NCBI RefSeq assembly: GCF_000820305.1
Contig: NZ_CDBH01000045.1
Location: 1 to 64,000, forward strand
Length of the DNA: 64,000 nucleotides
DNA from: Aeromonas dhakensis
GTDB taxonomy: Bacteria > Pseudomonadota > Gammaproteobacteria > Enterobacterales > Aeromonadaceae
Reading direction: 5' to 3'
The notes under the pieces were generated by a model. That model saw nothing but the letters and a program-made list of their open reading frames with translations. It ran no database searches and was not told the DNA's origin. Both the position numbers and the translations under genes were made by a program. Of the stretch, positions 26,034 to 36,584 are shown piece after piece (positions within the stretch are counted from its first letter, which is position 1; the number at the start of each line of letters is the position of its first letter).

Positions 26034-26483
26034 TCACTGGGTGAGGCGGCGCGCCTGCCAGTAGCGGCTGTTCCAGTAGACGTTGTCGAGGCGCGAGCGG
26101 ATCACCCCCTTGCTGGTGGAGGCGTGTATGAACTCCCCGCCGCCGGTGTAGACGCCGACGTGGTATTGCTGCCAGCCGGTCTTGAAGAAAACCAGATCGC
26201 CGTGCTGCAGCCGGTAGCGATCGACCGGTCGGCCCAGGTTGGCCTGGGATTCGGTGGTCCTCGGCAGATTGAAACCCATCACCTGCTGGTAGGCGAGCTG
26301 GGTGAAGGCGGAGCAGTCGAGACCGGCCCGATCCGAGCCGCCCATGCGATAGGGGACGCCGCGCCACTGCTGATAAAAGCCTTCAAAGGCGCTGCTCTGC
26401 TGGCGCGGTGGGGCAGGCTCGGGCGTGCTGGAACAGGCAGCCAGCAACAGGGCCAGCAGGGGCAGCAGCAACTTGCAATCCAT
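26034..26483 (-). CDS. nlpC: NlpC/P60 family lipoprotein endopeptidase
   Basis: 149 residues: a lipoprotein signal with lipobox LLAACSS, then an NlpC/P60 papain-like domain that cleaves peptidoglycan stem peptides in the periplasm. The nucleophile Cys lies in GLDCSAFTQLAYQ, the catalytic His in YHVGVYTGGGEFIHAS. The size and layout match E. coli NlpC (154 residues) more than the larger Spr/MepS. An aaggag site precedes the start by 8 bases. A CRP-like site and a matching -10 element lie about 210 bases upstream. Confidence 0.88.
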   Translation of the reverse strand: MDCKLLLPLLALLLAACSSTPEPAPPRQQSSAFEGFYQQWRGVPYRMGGSDRAGLDCSAFTQLAYQQVMGFNLPRTTESQANLGRPVDRYRLQHGDLVFFKTGWQQYHVGVYTGGGEFIHASTSKGVIRSRLDNVYWNSRYWQARRLTQ

Positions 26484-26697
26484 GGGGGCTCCTTCGAGAC
26501 GACAACCTCTCCATCATAAACGGGGTTTGGGGCTCGAACATAGCCTTGCTTGCAAGAAACCACCTGTTGCTACCTCAAAAGAGGCGCAAATGGAGAGGCT
26601 TATAATATTGTTTGTATTCATTTGAATAATATTTTCTGATTATCTTGAATGAGTATTTCAATATTAAAGTAGTTATTCCAATCAGCCTGACAATGAA

Positions 26698-26769
26698 ATG
26701 ATAATTAACCTTGTTGACGTCACCCCGTGATCTGTGTCACGTTCTGTCTCAGGGCTAATTCGTTATGAT
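26698..26769. promoter_or_regulatory. Mirror-symmetric CRP-dependent promoter pair
   Basis: CRP-like site cgtga-N6-tcacg at 26726-26741. On the right, a -10-like tatgat (26764-26769); on the left, on the minus strand, tatcat (26703-26698). Both -10 centres are 33 bases from the CRP centre, so both predicted starts place CRP near -42, the class II position. Right-going RNA would start near 26776 and left-going near 26691. Confidence 0.5.
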
Positions 26770-27270
26770 GACGCCATGAAATAAATGGCAAGGGACCCCG
26801 CCATTTTCACCGTCAATATGACGGCAAAAAACAAGATATCTCTGGGTATATTCCCGCAACTGGTTCACATAATAATATTCGGTCAATGACTGGCGTTGGC
26901 TGACAATATCACCAGACAGAGGAGGGCCGCCCCATGATATCCGGTCCATAGCAGTGAGTGTTCCCTCGCACCAGGATGCCTGCGGCATCTGGCTGTTGTG
27001 CCATCGTTCAGGCCGATGAGCGCGACGTTAAAGCCAATGGGTACCATGCGAGGTTCAAGGCGCAGTCAGGCGTCCTTGAGGGAAGATCGCCATTAGGTCG
27101 CGACTCCCGTGTAATAGCATCGGCGCATGCCGAATCGTCCACCTTAGATCGCCTCGCGATCCTTGTTCTGTCAACCATAAATACCTTCGCCACCCGCTGT
27201 TAATTCACGGCGAAAATAATGAATGTCATGACAGACAAGCAGAATAACGCCCCGAAATATAACCGTGAAT

Positions 27271-27289
27271 AATATGGCTATGCCATATT
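27271..27289. promoter_or_regulatory. 19-bp dyad immediately upstream of hlyA
   Basis: aatatggctatgccatatt, with perfect 8-bp arms around a 3-base centre, ending 46 bases before the hlyA start codon. It is likely to be a regulator binding site; the protein is unknown. It does not fit the Fur consensus. Confidence 0.45.
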
Positions 27290-27335
27290 TGTTCGCTGTT
27301 TAAATAGCTTGGCGTGATTCGACAAGGAGATAACA

Positions 27336-29201
27336 ATGAAAAACAAAAAACCACGCAAATTCATCACGCAAGCTCCCGCTCTCAGTCTGCTCGCGCTGGC
27401 CTTGTTGGCAGGCAGCGTGCAGGCCGAAGATATTGGCGAGCGCACCGACCAGGGCACCGCCATGCTGGCCAGTCTGCAATCCGAACAGGGGCTGATTTAC
27501 CTCAATGCCGACGTCTGGCTGAAGGGGCAGGGGGCGACGTCGCTGATGACCCGGGATCAGCTGCGCGAGCGGGTGCTGGAACGGGGCGAGCGCCTGTTCA
27601 TCGATTTCAGCGCCGTCACCGACAAGGCCGAGCGGCAGCAGGCCAGAAAGGCCATGGAGCAGCTGGCCGGCATCTCTTTTGATGCTGACTGGGTGCTGGT
27701 GTCCGGCTACAAGGGGGAGTTGCTGTTCACCCCGCTGGGGGGCGTCGATGACCCGGCCCTCTATCAGGTGATGGAGCGGGTCGACAGCCTGGAAGGGCAG
27801 GGCAAGCGCCACAAGCGCTCGCTGACCCAGCCGCCTGCCGCCGAGGCCGGTCTGCCCCACGTGGCTTTCTACCTCAACGTCAACCGCAAGATCAGCGATG
27901 CCGAGTGCACCTTCCCGCGCTCGCGCACCTGGAGCCGGGGTGATCGGCTGTTCTGCGATTCGCCGAACATCTCGCTGGTCTACCGGGTCAACCTGGAGCG
28001 CTCCCTGCAATTTGGCAACACCGGCTCCGCCACGCCGGATGCCAAGATAGTGCGGATCTCGCTGGACGAAGAGTCGGCCGGTGCCGGCATCCAGCTCAAC
28101 GAGGATCTCAGCTGGAGCGAGAATATCGCGGACTATCTGCTGCTGGACGGCTGGGCTCGCGACTATGCCACCGATGCCATCGCTCAGGATTATCGCTTCA
28201 GCATAGAGGCGTCCAACACCAAGGCGGCGGTGCTCAAGAGCCTGCCGACCAACCTCAACAGCAAGTACGAGCATCGCGAGATCTCGGGCTTCGAGGTGGG
28301 GGTCACCGGCGGGGTCGAGGTGAACAAGGATGGGCCCAAGGCCAAGCTGGAGGCCTCGGCCAAGTTCAGCCAGCAGCGCCAGCTCGCCTACAACACCCAG
28401 GATTACCGGGTTGAACGCTCGGCGCCGAACGCCCAGAAGGTGAGTTTCAGCTGGGTGCGCGATCAATACGCGACCGCGGAGTCCCTGCTCTCCTCCAAGA
28501 CGGCCACCGTCTGGGGCATGGGTTACGACGTGGATCACAACCGCATCCAGCCGCTCAGCTACAAGGGCTTCGTGCCGAATCTGGACGTCATCTACAAGGC
28601 GGCGCCGGACGAGACGGGCAGCACCGAGTTCAAGATCGACTCCTCGGTCAACATCCGCCCCATCTACACCGGCATCTACAAGCACTACTACGTGGTGGGG
28701 GCCCATGTCTCCTTCCAGGGCTTCGAGGATACCGACAAGCGCAGACGGGTGACGGCCTCCACCAGCTTCAAGGTGGACTGGAACCACCCGGTGTTTACCG
28801 GCGGTCGCCCGGTCAACCTGCAGCTGGGGGGCTTTGACAACCGCTGCCTGAGCGCGGATGCCAACCACGGTCTGAGCGCGGTGACCTGTGACGAGACCTC
28901 CGCCGCCCAGTCCTTCATCTATGACCAGTACGGCCGTTACGTCAGTGCGCAGGATACCCGCCGCTGCCTGGACGGCAACAACCTCGGCCAGCTGCAGAGC
29001 TGCAGCCTGAGCCTGGGCCAGCGCTGGGAGTGGAAAGCGGACAGCGATGCGCTCAGCAACCTGAGTGCCCATCAGCTGCTGGGTCACGACAAGCAGAGCG
29101 GAGCGCTGGGGCTCTACGACGAGAACGGCAATCCGCAGAATGTGAGCGTACGGACCCTGACCTCCTACACCCGCATCTTCGGGCCACCGGCCAGCCACTG
29201 A
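27336..29201 (+). CDS. hlyA: Pore-forming haemolysin (AHH1/HlyA, Vibrio cholerae cytolysin-like)
   Basis: A 621-residue secreted beta-pore-forming toxin. A signal peptide runs to about Ala30 (LALLAGSVQA-ED). A pro-region to about 160 ends in a basic GKRHKRS stretch, the likely processing site. The leukocidin/haemolysin cytolysin domain covers roughly 170-490 (VAFYLNVNRKISDAECTF; VSFSWVRDQYATAESLL). A ricin-type beta-trefoil lectin domain follows at about 495-600 (FDNRCLSADANHGLSAVTC; RRCLDGNNLGQLQSC). It lacks the extra C-terminal beta-prism of V. cholerae cytolysin and resembles Aeromonas AHH1/HlyA and V. vulnificus VvhA in layout. A good aaggaga site lies before the ATG. Confidence 0.93.
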   Translation: MKNKKPRKFITQAPALSLLALALLAGSVQAEDIGERTDQGTAMLASLQSEQGLIYLNADVWLKGQGATSLMTRDQLRERVLERGERLFIDFSAVTDKAERQQARKAMEQLAGISFDADWVLVSGYKGELLFTPLGGVDDPALYQVMERVDSLEGQGKRHKRSLTQPPAAEAGLPHVAFYLNVNRKISDAECTFPRSRTWSRGDRLFCDSPNISLVYRVNLERSLQFGNTGSATPDAKIVRISLDEESAGAGIQLNEDLSWSENIADYLLLDGWARDYATDAIAQDYRFSIEASNTKAAVLKSLPTNLNSKYEHREISGFEVGVTGGVEVNKDGPKAKLEASAKFSQQRQLAYNTQDYRVERSAPNAQKVSFSWVRDQYATAESLLSSKTATVWGMGYDVDHNRIQPLSYKGFVPNLDVIYKAAPDETGSTEFKIDSSVNIRPIYTGIYKHYYVVGAHVSFQGFEDTDKRRRVTASTSFKVDWNHPVFTGGRPVNLQLGGFDNRCLSADANHGLSAVTCDETSAAQSFIYDQYGRYVSAQDTRRCLDGNNLGQLQSCSLSLGQRWEWKADSDALSNLSAHQLLGHDKQSGALGLYDENGNPQNVSVRTLTSYTRIFGPPASH

Positions 29202-29229
29202 CAGAGCAGGGCCTTGCGCCCATGACAAC

Positions 29230-29256
29230 AACGCCGGCATGTGCCGGCGTTTTTTA
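29230..29256. terminator. Terminator between hlyA and oxyR
   Basis: Hairpin acgccggca/tgccggcgt followed by T6; convergent genes on both sides. Confidence 0.88.
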
Positions 29257-29268
29257 TGGGAGTGAGCT

Positions 29269-30177
29269 TCAGCCCTTGTTGTCGATGAGCGGGGCGAGCA
29301 GCTCCGCCAGCTTGTAGAAGGTCTGCACCCGGGTGGTGCTGGGGCGCCACACCAGCCCGATCTCGCGGTAGGGGTGCTCCCCCGGCAGCGGGATGGCCAC
29401 CAGATCCGTGTTGTCGAGGATGCCCGCATCGATGGCCATCTGCGGCAGGAAGGTGGTGCCGAGCCCGGCGCCGACCATCTGCACCAGGGTGTGCAGGCTG
29501 GTGGCGGCAAACGGGTTGATCTTGCTCTTGTCCCGCAGCCGGCAGGCGCTCACCGCGTGTTCGGTGAGGCAGTGCTCCCGCTCCAGCAGGAAGATGCTCT
29601 GGTTGGGCAGCTCCTTGTAGTCGAACGGGGTGTGCAGGCTGGCCGCCATGCTGGCGGGCATCACCATGTGGAAGGGATCCTGGCCGACCGTCTTGCAGTG
29701 AAAGCCGCCGATCTCTACCGGCAGCGCCAGGATCAGCAGGTCGAGCTGACCCTGCTCCAGCTGCTTGAGCAGGTTGGTGGTGGTGTCTTCACGCAGCAAC
29801 AATTCCAGCTCAGGATAGGTCTTGCCGCACTCTTGCAGCAGCTTGCTGAGCAGGAAGGGGGCTATGGTGGGAATGCAGCCGAGGCGCACGGTGCCGTGCA
29901 TGACGCCCCCCTGATGCTGGCCGAGCTCCATCAGATCCCGCGCATCGGAGAGCAAATTGCGAGCCCGCTCGACGATTTCCATGCCGACCGGGGTCATAAT
30001 GAAGCTCTTGTGGTCCCGCTCCACCAGTTGCAGGTTCATCATGTCCTCCAGGGTCTGGATCCCGGTACTCAGGGTCGACTGGCTGACATGACAGGCCTTG
30101 GCGGCGCGGTTGAAGTTCTTGTGCTCGTCGAGAGCGACCAGATATTGCAGCTGTTTCAGGCTGGGCCAACGTTGCAT
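29269..30177 (-). CDS. oxyR: Hydrogen-peroxide-sensing LysR regulator OxyR
   Basis: 302-residue LysR protein that activates peroxide defence genes when oxidised. The helix-turn-helix is at the N-terminus (NFNRAAKACHVSQSTLSTGIQ). The redox pair is Cys203 and Cys212 (REHCLTEHAVSAC), with the same 9-residue spacing as Cys199/Cys208 of E. coli OxyR. The GAGLGTTFLPQMA segment is typical. It is divergent from a 2-Cys peroxiredoxin gene with 146 bp between, a common oxyR-ahpC arrangement, so it probably regulates that gene. Confidence 0.93.
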   Translation of the reverse strand: MQRWPSLKQLQYLVALDEHKNFNRAAKACHVSQSTLSTGIQTLEDMMNLQLVERDHKSFIMTPVGMEIVERARNLLSDARDLMELGQHQGGVMHGTVRLGCIPTIAPFLLSKLLQECGKTYPELELLLREDTTTNLLKQLEQGQLDLLILALPVEIGGFHCKTVGQDPFHMVMPASMAASLHTPFDYKELPNQSIFLLEREHCLTEHAVSACRLRDKSKINPFAATSLHTLVQMVGAGLGTTFLPQMAIDAGILDNTDLVAIPLPGEHPYREIGLVWRPSTTRVQTFYKLAELLAPLIDNKG

Positions 30178-30323
30178 AGGAAAACCCGATTAATGCTATC
30201 TATTTAATTTGATTTAACTAATCTACCATCGGGGTTATAGTTTGTCGCTTTAATTAGACGGACTTGGCTCTAGGTAGCCCAATCCTGACAGGATTGTTCA
30301 CTTCACATAAAGAGGAATTGAAT

Positions 30324-30926
30324 ATGGTATTGGTAGGCCGTCCCGCACCCGATTTCACCGCTGCTGCCGTTCTGGGCAATGGCCAGATCGTTGACTCCTT
30401 CAACCTGGCATCCCACATCAAGGGCAAGGCAGCCGTCCTGTTCTTCTATCCGCTCGATTTCACCTTCGTCTGCCCGTCCGAGCTGATTGCCTTCGATCAC
30501 CGTCTGGAAGAGTTCAACAAGCGTGGCGTGGAAGTGATCGGTGTTTCCATCGATTCCGAGTTCTCCCACAACGCCTGGCGCAACACCAAGATCGAAGACG
30601 GCGGCATCGGCCCGGTCAAGTACCCGCTGGTTGCCGACATCAAGCACGAAATCTGCAAAGCCTATGACGTCGAACACCCGGAAGCCGGCGTGGCATTCCG
30701 TGGCTCCTTCCTGATCGACAAGAACGGTGTCGTTCGTCACCAGGTTGTCAACGATCTGCCGCTGGGCCGCAACATCGACGAGATGCTGCGCATGGTCGAT
30801 GCCCTGCAGTTCCACGAAGAGCACGGCGAAGTGTGCCCGGCTCAGTGGGAAAAAGGCAAAAAGGGCATGACCGCCTCTCCGGACGGCGTTGCCAAGTACC
30901 TGTCCGAAAACGCCGCTTCCCTGTAA
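30324..30926 (+). CDS. Typical 2-Cys peroxiredoxin (AhpC/TsaA type)
   Basis: A 200-residue peroxidase removing H2O2 and organic peroxides. The peroxidatic Cys50 lies in FYPLDFTFVCPSE and the resolving Cys171 in HGEVCPAQW, so it is a typical obligate dimeric 2-Cys enzyme. Its sequence is closer to the Prx1/TsaA class than to E. coli AhpC (187 residues). No ahpF lies beside it, so thioredoxin is a likelier reductant (inference). The start at 30324 follows aaagagg; the upstream in-frame ATG at 30264 is disregarded. Confidence 0.93.
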   Translation: MVLVGRPAPDFTAAAVLGNGQIVDSFNLASHIKGKAAVLFFYPLDFTFVCPSELIAFDHRLEEFNKRGVEVIGVSIDSEFSHNAWRNTKIEDGGIGPVKYPLVADIKHEICKAYDVEHPEAGVAFRGSFLIDKNGVVRHQVVNDLPLGRNIDEMLRMVDALQFHEEHGEVCPAQWEKGKKGMTASPDGVAKYLSENAASL

Positions 30927-30950
30927 TCGGGTCGGTACACCGGATAATGA

Positions 30951-30980
30951 AAAACCGATGCTCAGGCATCGGTTTTTTTA
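30951..30980 (+). terminator. Terminator of the peroxiredoxin gene
   Basis: Hairpin aaccgatgc-tcag-gcatcggtt followed by a T7 run. Confidence 0.9.
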
Positions 30981-31077
30981 TGGCCGTAATTCGGCACTCT
31001 CGTTTCACAACGTTGGCCAGCAACCCTTGTCCAGCAGGATTGCCGTTGCCGGCAGCGTGCCGATAAACGGCAGGCAT

Positions 31078-31104
31078 AAAAAAGCGCGCCCTTTGGCGCG
31101 CTTT
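31078..31104 (-). terminator. Terminator of the ATP-grasp/7TM/retropepsin operon
   Basis: Hairpin aagcgcgcc-cttt-ggcgcgctt; on the minus strand it is followed by tttttt. 18 bases past the ATP-grasp stop codon. Confidence 0.85.
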
Positions 31105-31121
31105 TGTCATCCAGCTCCGGA

Positions 31122-32087
31122 CTACTCGTCAAAGATACCGAAGTGATCCTTGGCGAAGTTGACCCGCTGCTCCACGCTCATCTTCACCTGACCCAGCTTC
31201 TCGATGGTCTTGAGGTTGGGCACCAGGCCGCGGCCGTTGGCGATCTGGATGGCGAGGCCCGGACGGGCGTTGAGCTCCAGCAGCATGGGGCCACGGAACT
31301 TGTCCAGCACCATGTCGGTCCCGATGTAGCCAAGGCCCGACATCTCGTAGCAGGAGGCCGCCAGGGTCAGCAGGGTGTCCCAGTGGGGCACCTTGAGATC
31401 GTACAGGTCGAGGCCGGTATCCGGATGGTGGCGGATGGGTGAGCCAAACTGTACCGCCCGCAGAGCGCGGCCGGTGCGCAGGCACAGACCCACCCCCACG
31501 GCGCCCTGGTGCAGGTTCGCCTTGCCGTCGGAGGCGGCGGTGGAGAGGCGCATCATGGCCATCACCGGGAAGCCCTTGAAGATGATCACCCGCGAATCGG
31601 GTACCCCTTCAAACGAGTAGCCGTCGAATACGTCATCGAAGTTGATGAGCCCTTCCACCAGCGCCACGTCGGGTTTGCCGCCCAATGAGTAGAGCCCCGC
31701 CAGGATGTTGGAGACATGACGCTCCAGATCCTGGCCGTTGCTGGCGCTGCCGTTCGGCTTGTAGAAGAGGCCGTCCTCCTGGCGCAGGATCACCAGGATC
31801 CCCTTGCCGCCGGAGCCGCGCGCCGGCTTGATGCAGAAGCCCGGCCAATCCTTCACCAGCTCGGTGATGCGGCTCACGTCGTGCTGGGCACGGATGGTGC
31901 CGATCAGTTCCGGCACCGTCACCCCCGCATCCAGCGCGATGCGCTTGGTCTGCAGCTTGTCATCCACCAGCGGATAGAGGCTGCGCGGATTGTAGCGACT
32001 GATGTAGGAGTGGTTGCGCTTGTTCATGCCGAGGATGCCTGACTGAGACAGGCTCCACGGGGTGGTGTACTTTTCCCAGAACCACAT
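31122..32087 (-). CDS. Alpha-L-glutamate-ligase-like ATP-grasp protein (RimK-like)
   Basis: A 321-residue cytoplasmic ATP-grasp enzyme of the kind that adds amino acids to a carboxyl group. ATP-grasp signatures are GFCIKPARGSGGKGILVI near 82-99 and GPMLLELNARPGLAIQIAN near 267-285; the N-terminal MNKRN and YNPRSLYPLVDDKLQTK region is typical of this subgroup. It is the third gene of a compact operon behind a 7TM protein (3-base gap) and a retropepsin-like protein. Relatives occur in this fixed trio in proteobacteria; the substrate is not known to me. Confidence 0.85.
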   Translation of the reverse strand: MWFWEKYTTPWSLSQSGILGMNKRNHSYISRYNPRSLYPLVDDKLQTKRIALDAGVTVPELIGTIRAQHDVSRITELVKDWPGFCIKPARGSGGKGILVILRQEDGLFYKPNGSASNGQDLERHVSNILAGLYSLGGKPDVALVEGLINFDDVFDGYSFEGVPDSRVIIFKGFPVMAMMRLSTAASDGKANLHQGAVGVGLCLRTGRALRAVQFGSPIRHHPDTGLDLYDLKVPHWDTLLTLAASCYEMSGLGYIGTDMVLDKFRGPMLLELNARPGLAIQIANGRGLVPNLKTIEKLGQVKMSVEQRVNFAKDHFGIFDE

Positions 32088-32090
32088 CTG

Positions 32091-33629
32091 TTACTTGTCC
32101 TTACCCGGGGTGGCACCGGAGCGCATCTCGTCCACCAGCGGCTTGAAGCGCTTGAGCTCGCTCAGCTTGTAGCCGGTGTAGTTACCCATCAACAGCACGG
32201 TCGCCATCAGCACCAGCTGCAGACCGAGGAAGTTGAAGGTGAGGTGGCGGATCAGTTCGTTGTCCATGGCCAGGTAGGCGATGATGGCCACCAGCAGGGA
32301 GCCGCCGCCCTGGCGGAACACTTCTTTCGGACCCTCTTCTTCCCACAGGATGGACATCCGCTCGATGGTCCAGGAGAGGATGATCATCGGGAAGAAGGTG
32401 ATCTTCATGCCGTCGGTCAGCCCCAGCTTGAAGGCGAACGCCGAGAAGATGCCGATCATCGAGATCACCATGATGATGATGGCCGATATTCGGGCGACCA
32501 GCAGCAGGTTGAGCCGCGACAGGTAGGAACGGATCACCAGACCCGTGCCGACGATGAGCAGGAAGCCCACCAGACCGGTGATCAGCTGGGTCTGGATGAA
32601 GGCGACCGCGATCAGCACCGGCATGAAGGTACCCGAGGTCTTGATGCCGACGATGACCCGCAGGAACACCACCATCAGCACGCCGATGGGGATCAGCAGC
32701 AGGCCCTTGAACAGGGTCTGCTCTTCCAGCGGCAGGCTGTGGATGGAGAAGTTCATCATCTCCGATTTTTCAAACTTCTGGGCCAGCGCCACGCTCACCG
32801 GTTGCTCCTGCGCGATCATCGAGAAGCTCACCTTGGAGTTGTGGCCACCGGTCACGTCCAGCAGGGCACCGGAGTTGTACTCCCACAGCAGCAGGTTGGC
32901 CGGGCGACCCTGTTCACCGGTTTGCGGGTTGAACAGCTTGTAGTCGGTGGGGCTGTTGAACACCTGCAGGTAATCCACCAGCTCCTGACGACGGCGACCG
33001 TCTTCCAGGCTCAGGGCATGGACGACCCGGGCCGGTACGTCGGCGTTGTTGAGCAGCTCGGCGATCAGGTTGGCGCGGCTCTTGTGCTTTTTCAGCAGCT
33101 CGGCGTTCTGCTCCTGCTTCTCGATCTCCTTGATGATCTCGCGAGTCAGGGTGTAGCCGTCGGCGGAACGCTCCTGGGCACGCTCCAGGATCTGCTGCAT
33201 GGCGGTGGCGTAGGGCTCGCTCTCGATCTGCTTCTCGATGGCCGGCGGCTGCGGATTGGCAGCCGGCTTGGCGTGGGCATCGGCCATCATGTCGACGCGG
33301 TAGTAGAGCTCCTGACGGCCGGAGGCGGTGCGGATCGACCACTCGGCGCGGGCATCGCCATCCTTCTCGACGAAGGAGAGGCCGTAACCCGGGCTCGCGG
33401 CGTTCTCGTTCATCAGGGTGAAACCGGGCTGGGTGCCCGGAATGGCCAGGGAGGCGATCACCGGCTCGCCGGTGGCCTCGAACTCCAGCTTGGCTTCGAT
33501 GGACCAGATCTGGCGTTTTTCACCCGGCGTGAGCGGTACGTCCAGCGCGATGTGGTGATAGAACGTCATCCCCAGGCCGACAATGTACAGCAGGGCAACC
33601 AGCAAATAGAACGGCTTACGGGAAACCAT
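32091..33629 (-). CDS. Inactive transglutaminase-like / 7-transmembrane fusion protein
   Basis: 512 residues. One N-terminal membrane helix (FYLLVALLYIVGLGMTFYHH) is followed by a ~300-residue periplasmic part with a transglutaminase-like fold region (AELLNNADVPARVVHALSLEDG) in which I see no clear catalytic Cys-His-Asp. The C-terminal ~200 residues are seven membrane helices (LLLIPIGVLMVVFLRVIVG to LQLVLMATVLLMGNYTG). It fits the family described as inactive transglutaminase fused to 7TM. It lies between the retropepsin-like and ATP-grasp genes, 3 bases from each. Confidence 0.83.
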   Translation of the reverse strand: MVSRKPFYLLVALLYIVGLGMTFYHHIALDVPLTPGEKRQIWSIEAKLEFEATGEPVIASLAIPGTQPGFTLMNENAASPGYGLSFVEKDGDARAEWSIRTASGRQELYYRVDMMADAHAKPAANPQPPAIEKQIESEPYATAMQQILERAQERSADGYTLTREIIKEIEKQEQNAELLKKHKSRANLIAELLNNADVPARVVHALSLEDGRRRQELVDYLQVFNSPTDYKLFNPQTGEQGRPANLLLWEYNSGALLDVTGGHNSKVSFSMIAQEQPVSVALAQKFEKSEMMNFSIHSLPLEEQTLFKGLLLIPIGVLMVVFLRVIVGIKTSGTFMPVLIAVAFIQTQLITGLVGFLLIVGTGLVIRSYLSRLNLLLVARISAIIIMVISMIGIFSAFAFKLGLTDGMKITFFPMIILSWTIERMSILWEEEGPKEVFRQGGGSLLVAIIAYLAMDNELIRHLTFNFLGLQLVLMATVLLMGNYTGYKLSELKRFKPLVDEMRSGATPGKDK

Positions 33630-33632
33630 GGA

Positions 33633-34421
33633 TTATTTCACATCCTTGAGCTTGGGTTTTGGTTGGATATATTCGCGGGCCACATCAACCACGGCGATGT
33701 CTTTCAGGAATTCACGACCCAGCAGCACGGGGAAGGCCATGTCGCTGCGATCTTTCAGGGTAAATTCGGCCTTCTCGGTCATGTCGCCGATACGTACGGC
33801 GAGGCGTACCACAGGGCGGCGGTCGAGATCGTCGGCGGAGGCCTGACGCACCCGCACGTGGCGCACCAGCGGCGCTTCAATCTGGATCTTGTCGTCCATC
33901 TCCTGATGGCTCAGGAAGAAGCGTACCCAGTTCTTGCCGTTGCGCTCGAAGATGGTGATGTCCTGGGCGCTGATGGAGGAGGTGGTGGCACCGGTATCGA
34001 CCCGCGCCTGGAAGGCGTCGTTGGCCGCGTCAACCCAGATCCACTCCGCCTCGCCGACCAGCAGCTTGCCGTCGACGGTGTGACCCTGGCTCGGGGCCTG
34101 GCACTTCTCGGTCGGGATCGCCATGGGTTTGGGCGGCTCGGGCGGCAGGTGTTCCAGCTTGCTGCCGACTTTATTCACGGACTCTTTCATGTTGTTGACA
34201 TCAGTGTTGAGCTGAACCAGCAGGTGCTGTTGCTGCACATACTGCTTCTGTTGCTGTTCCATGGATGTTTGCAGGCGCTGCTCGCTCAGATTGATCTCGT
34301 TGCGAAGCTCGGCCAGCGTCAGGGTAGGTACCGGGGGCGCTTTTTCCATCGTGACACACCCGCCGAGACTGAGCAGGGAGAGCAGGGTCATTCCTTTTAA
34401 TTTGCTTTTCATGTCATTCAT
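33633..34421 (-). CDS. Retropepsin-like aspartic protease lipoprotein (family formerly named 'ATP-dependent zinc protease')
   Basis: 262 residues. A lipoprotein signal has LGGC near residues 19-22. A Gln-rich coiled coil (LSEQRLQTSMEQQQKQYVQQ) covers about 45-90. A C-terminal retropepsin-like domain carries the aspartic signature DTGATTSS (near 142) and LLGREFLKD. Because the coding is on the minus strand, it is the first gene of the trio. A membrane-anchored protease would work in the periplasm next to the 7TM protein. A second methionine four residues in (MKSKLKGMTLL) is an equally good start. Confidence 0.83.
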   Translation of the reverse strand: MNDMKSKLKGMTLLSLLSLGGCVTMEKAPPVPTLTLAELRNEINLSEQRLQTSMEQQQKQYVQQQHLLVQLNTDVNNMKESVNKVGSKLEHLPPEPPKPMAIPTEKCQAPSQGHTVDGKLLVGEAEWIWVDAANDAFQARVDTGATTSSISAQDITIFERNGKNWVRFFLSHQEMDDKIQIEAPLVRHVRVRQASADDLDRRPVVRLAVRIGDMTEKAEFTLKDRSDMAFPVLLGREFLKDIAVVDVAREYIQPKPKLKDVK

Positions 34422-34473
34422 TTAACTGTGCTTCCTGGAATTGGGTCAGTGTAACTTCCACCGCGGCCATCGG

Positions 34474-36584
<2,111 letters not shown>

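Larger units (their letters stand above)
26484..27335. other. Large AT-rich regulatory spacer between nlpC and hlyA
   Basis: 852 bp without a convincing protein gene. From about 26590 to 26720 it is markedly AT-rich compared with the window. It contains a 14-bp palindrome tattcatttgaata (26615-26628), a CRP-like site with mirrored -10 elements (26698-26769), several short hairpins (ccgtca-ata-tgacgg near 26809; gatcgc-ctc-gcgatc at 27147-27161) and a 19-bp dyad next to hlyA. A 77-codon minus-strand frame (26988-26755) lacks a ribosome site and is not called. Confidence 0.6.

Noticed and set aside
26690-26706. Fur box near atgataattaacc in the nlpC-hlyA spacer
   Set aside because: Only one GATAAT-type unit is present; the 7-1-7 inverted pattern is missing.
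26755-26988. 77-codon minus-strand frame in the hlyA upstream region
   Set aside because: No ribosome site, no recognised family, and it lies across the predicted CRP-driven transcript; called noncoding.
27050-27070. tRNA-like B-box (ggttcaagg) in the hlyA upstream region
   Set aside because: No matching acceptor, D or anticodon stems around it.
26958-27203. 81-codon plus-strand frame in the same spacer
   Set aside because: No Shine-Dalgarno sequence and composition unlike neighbouring genes.
30178-30323. OxyR tetrad site between oxyR and the peroxiredoxin gene
   Set aside because: ATAG/CTAT-like fragments and gatt-taact-aatc occur, but I could not align four elements at the required spacing.
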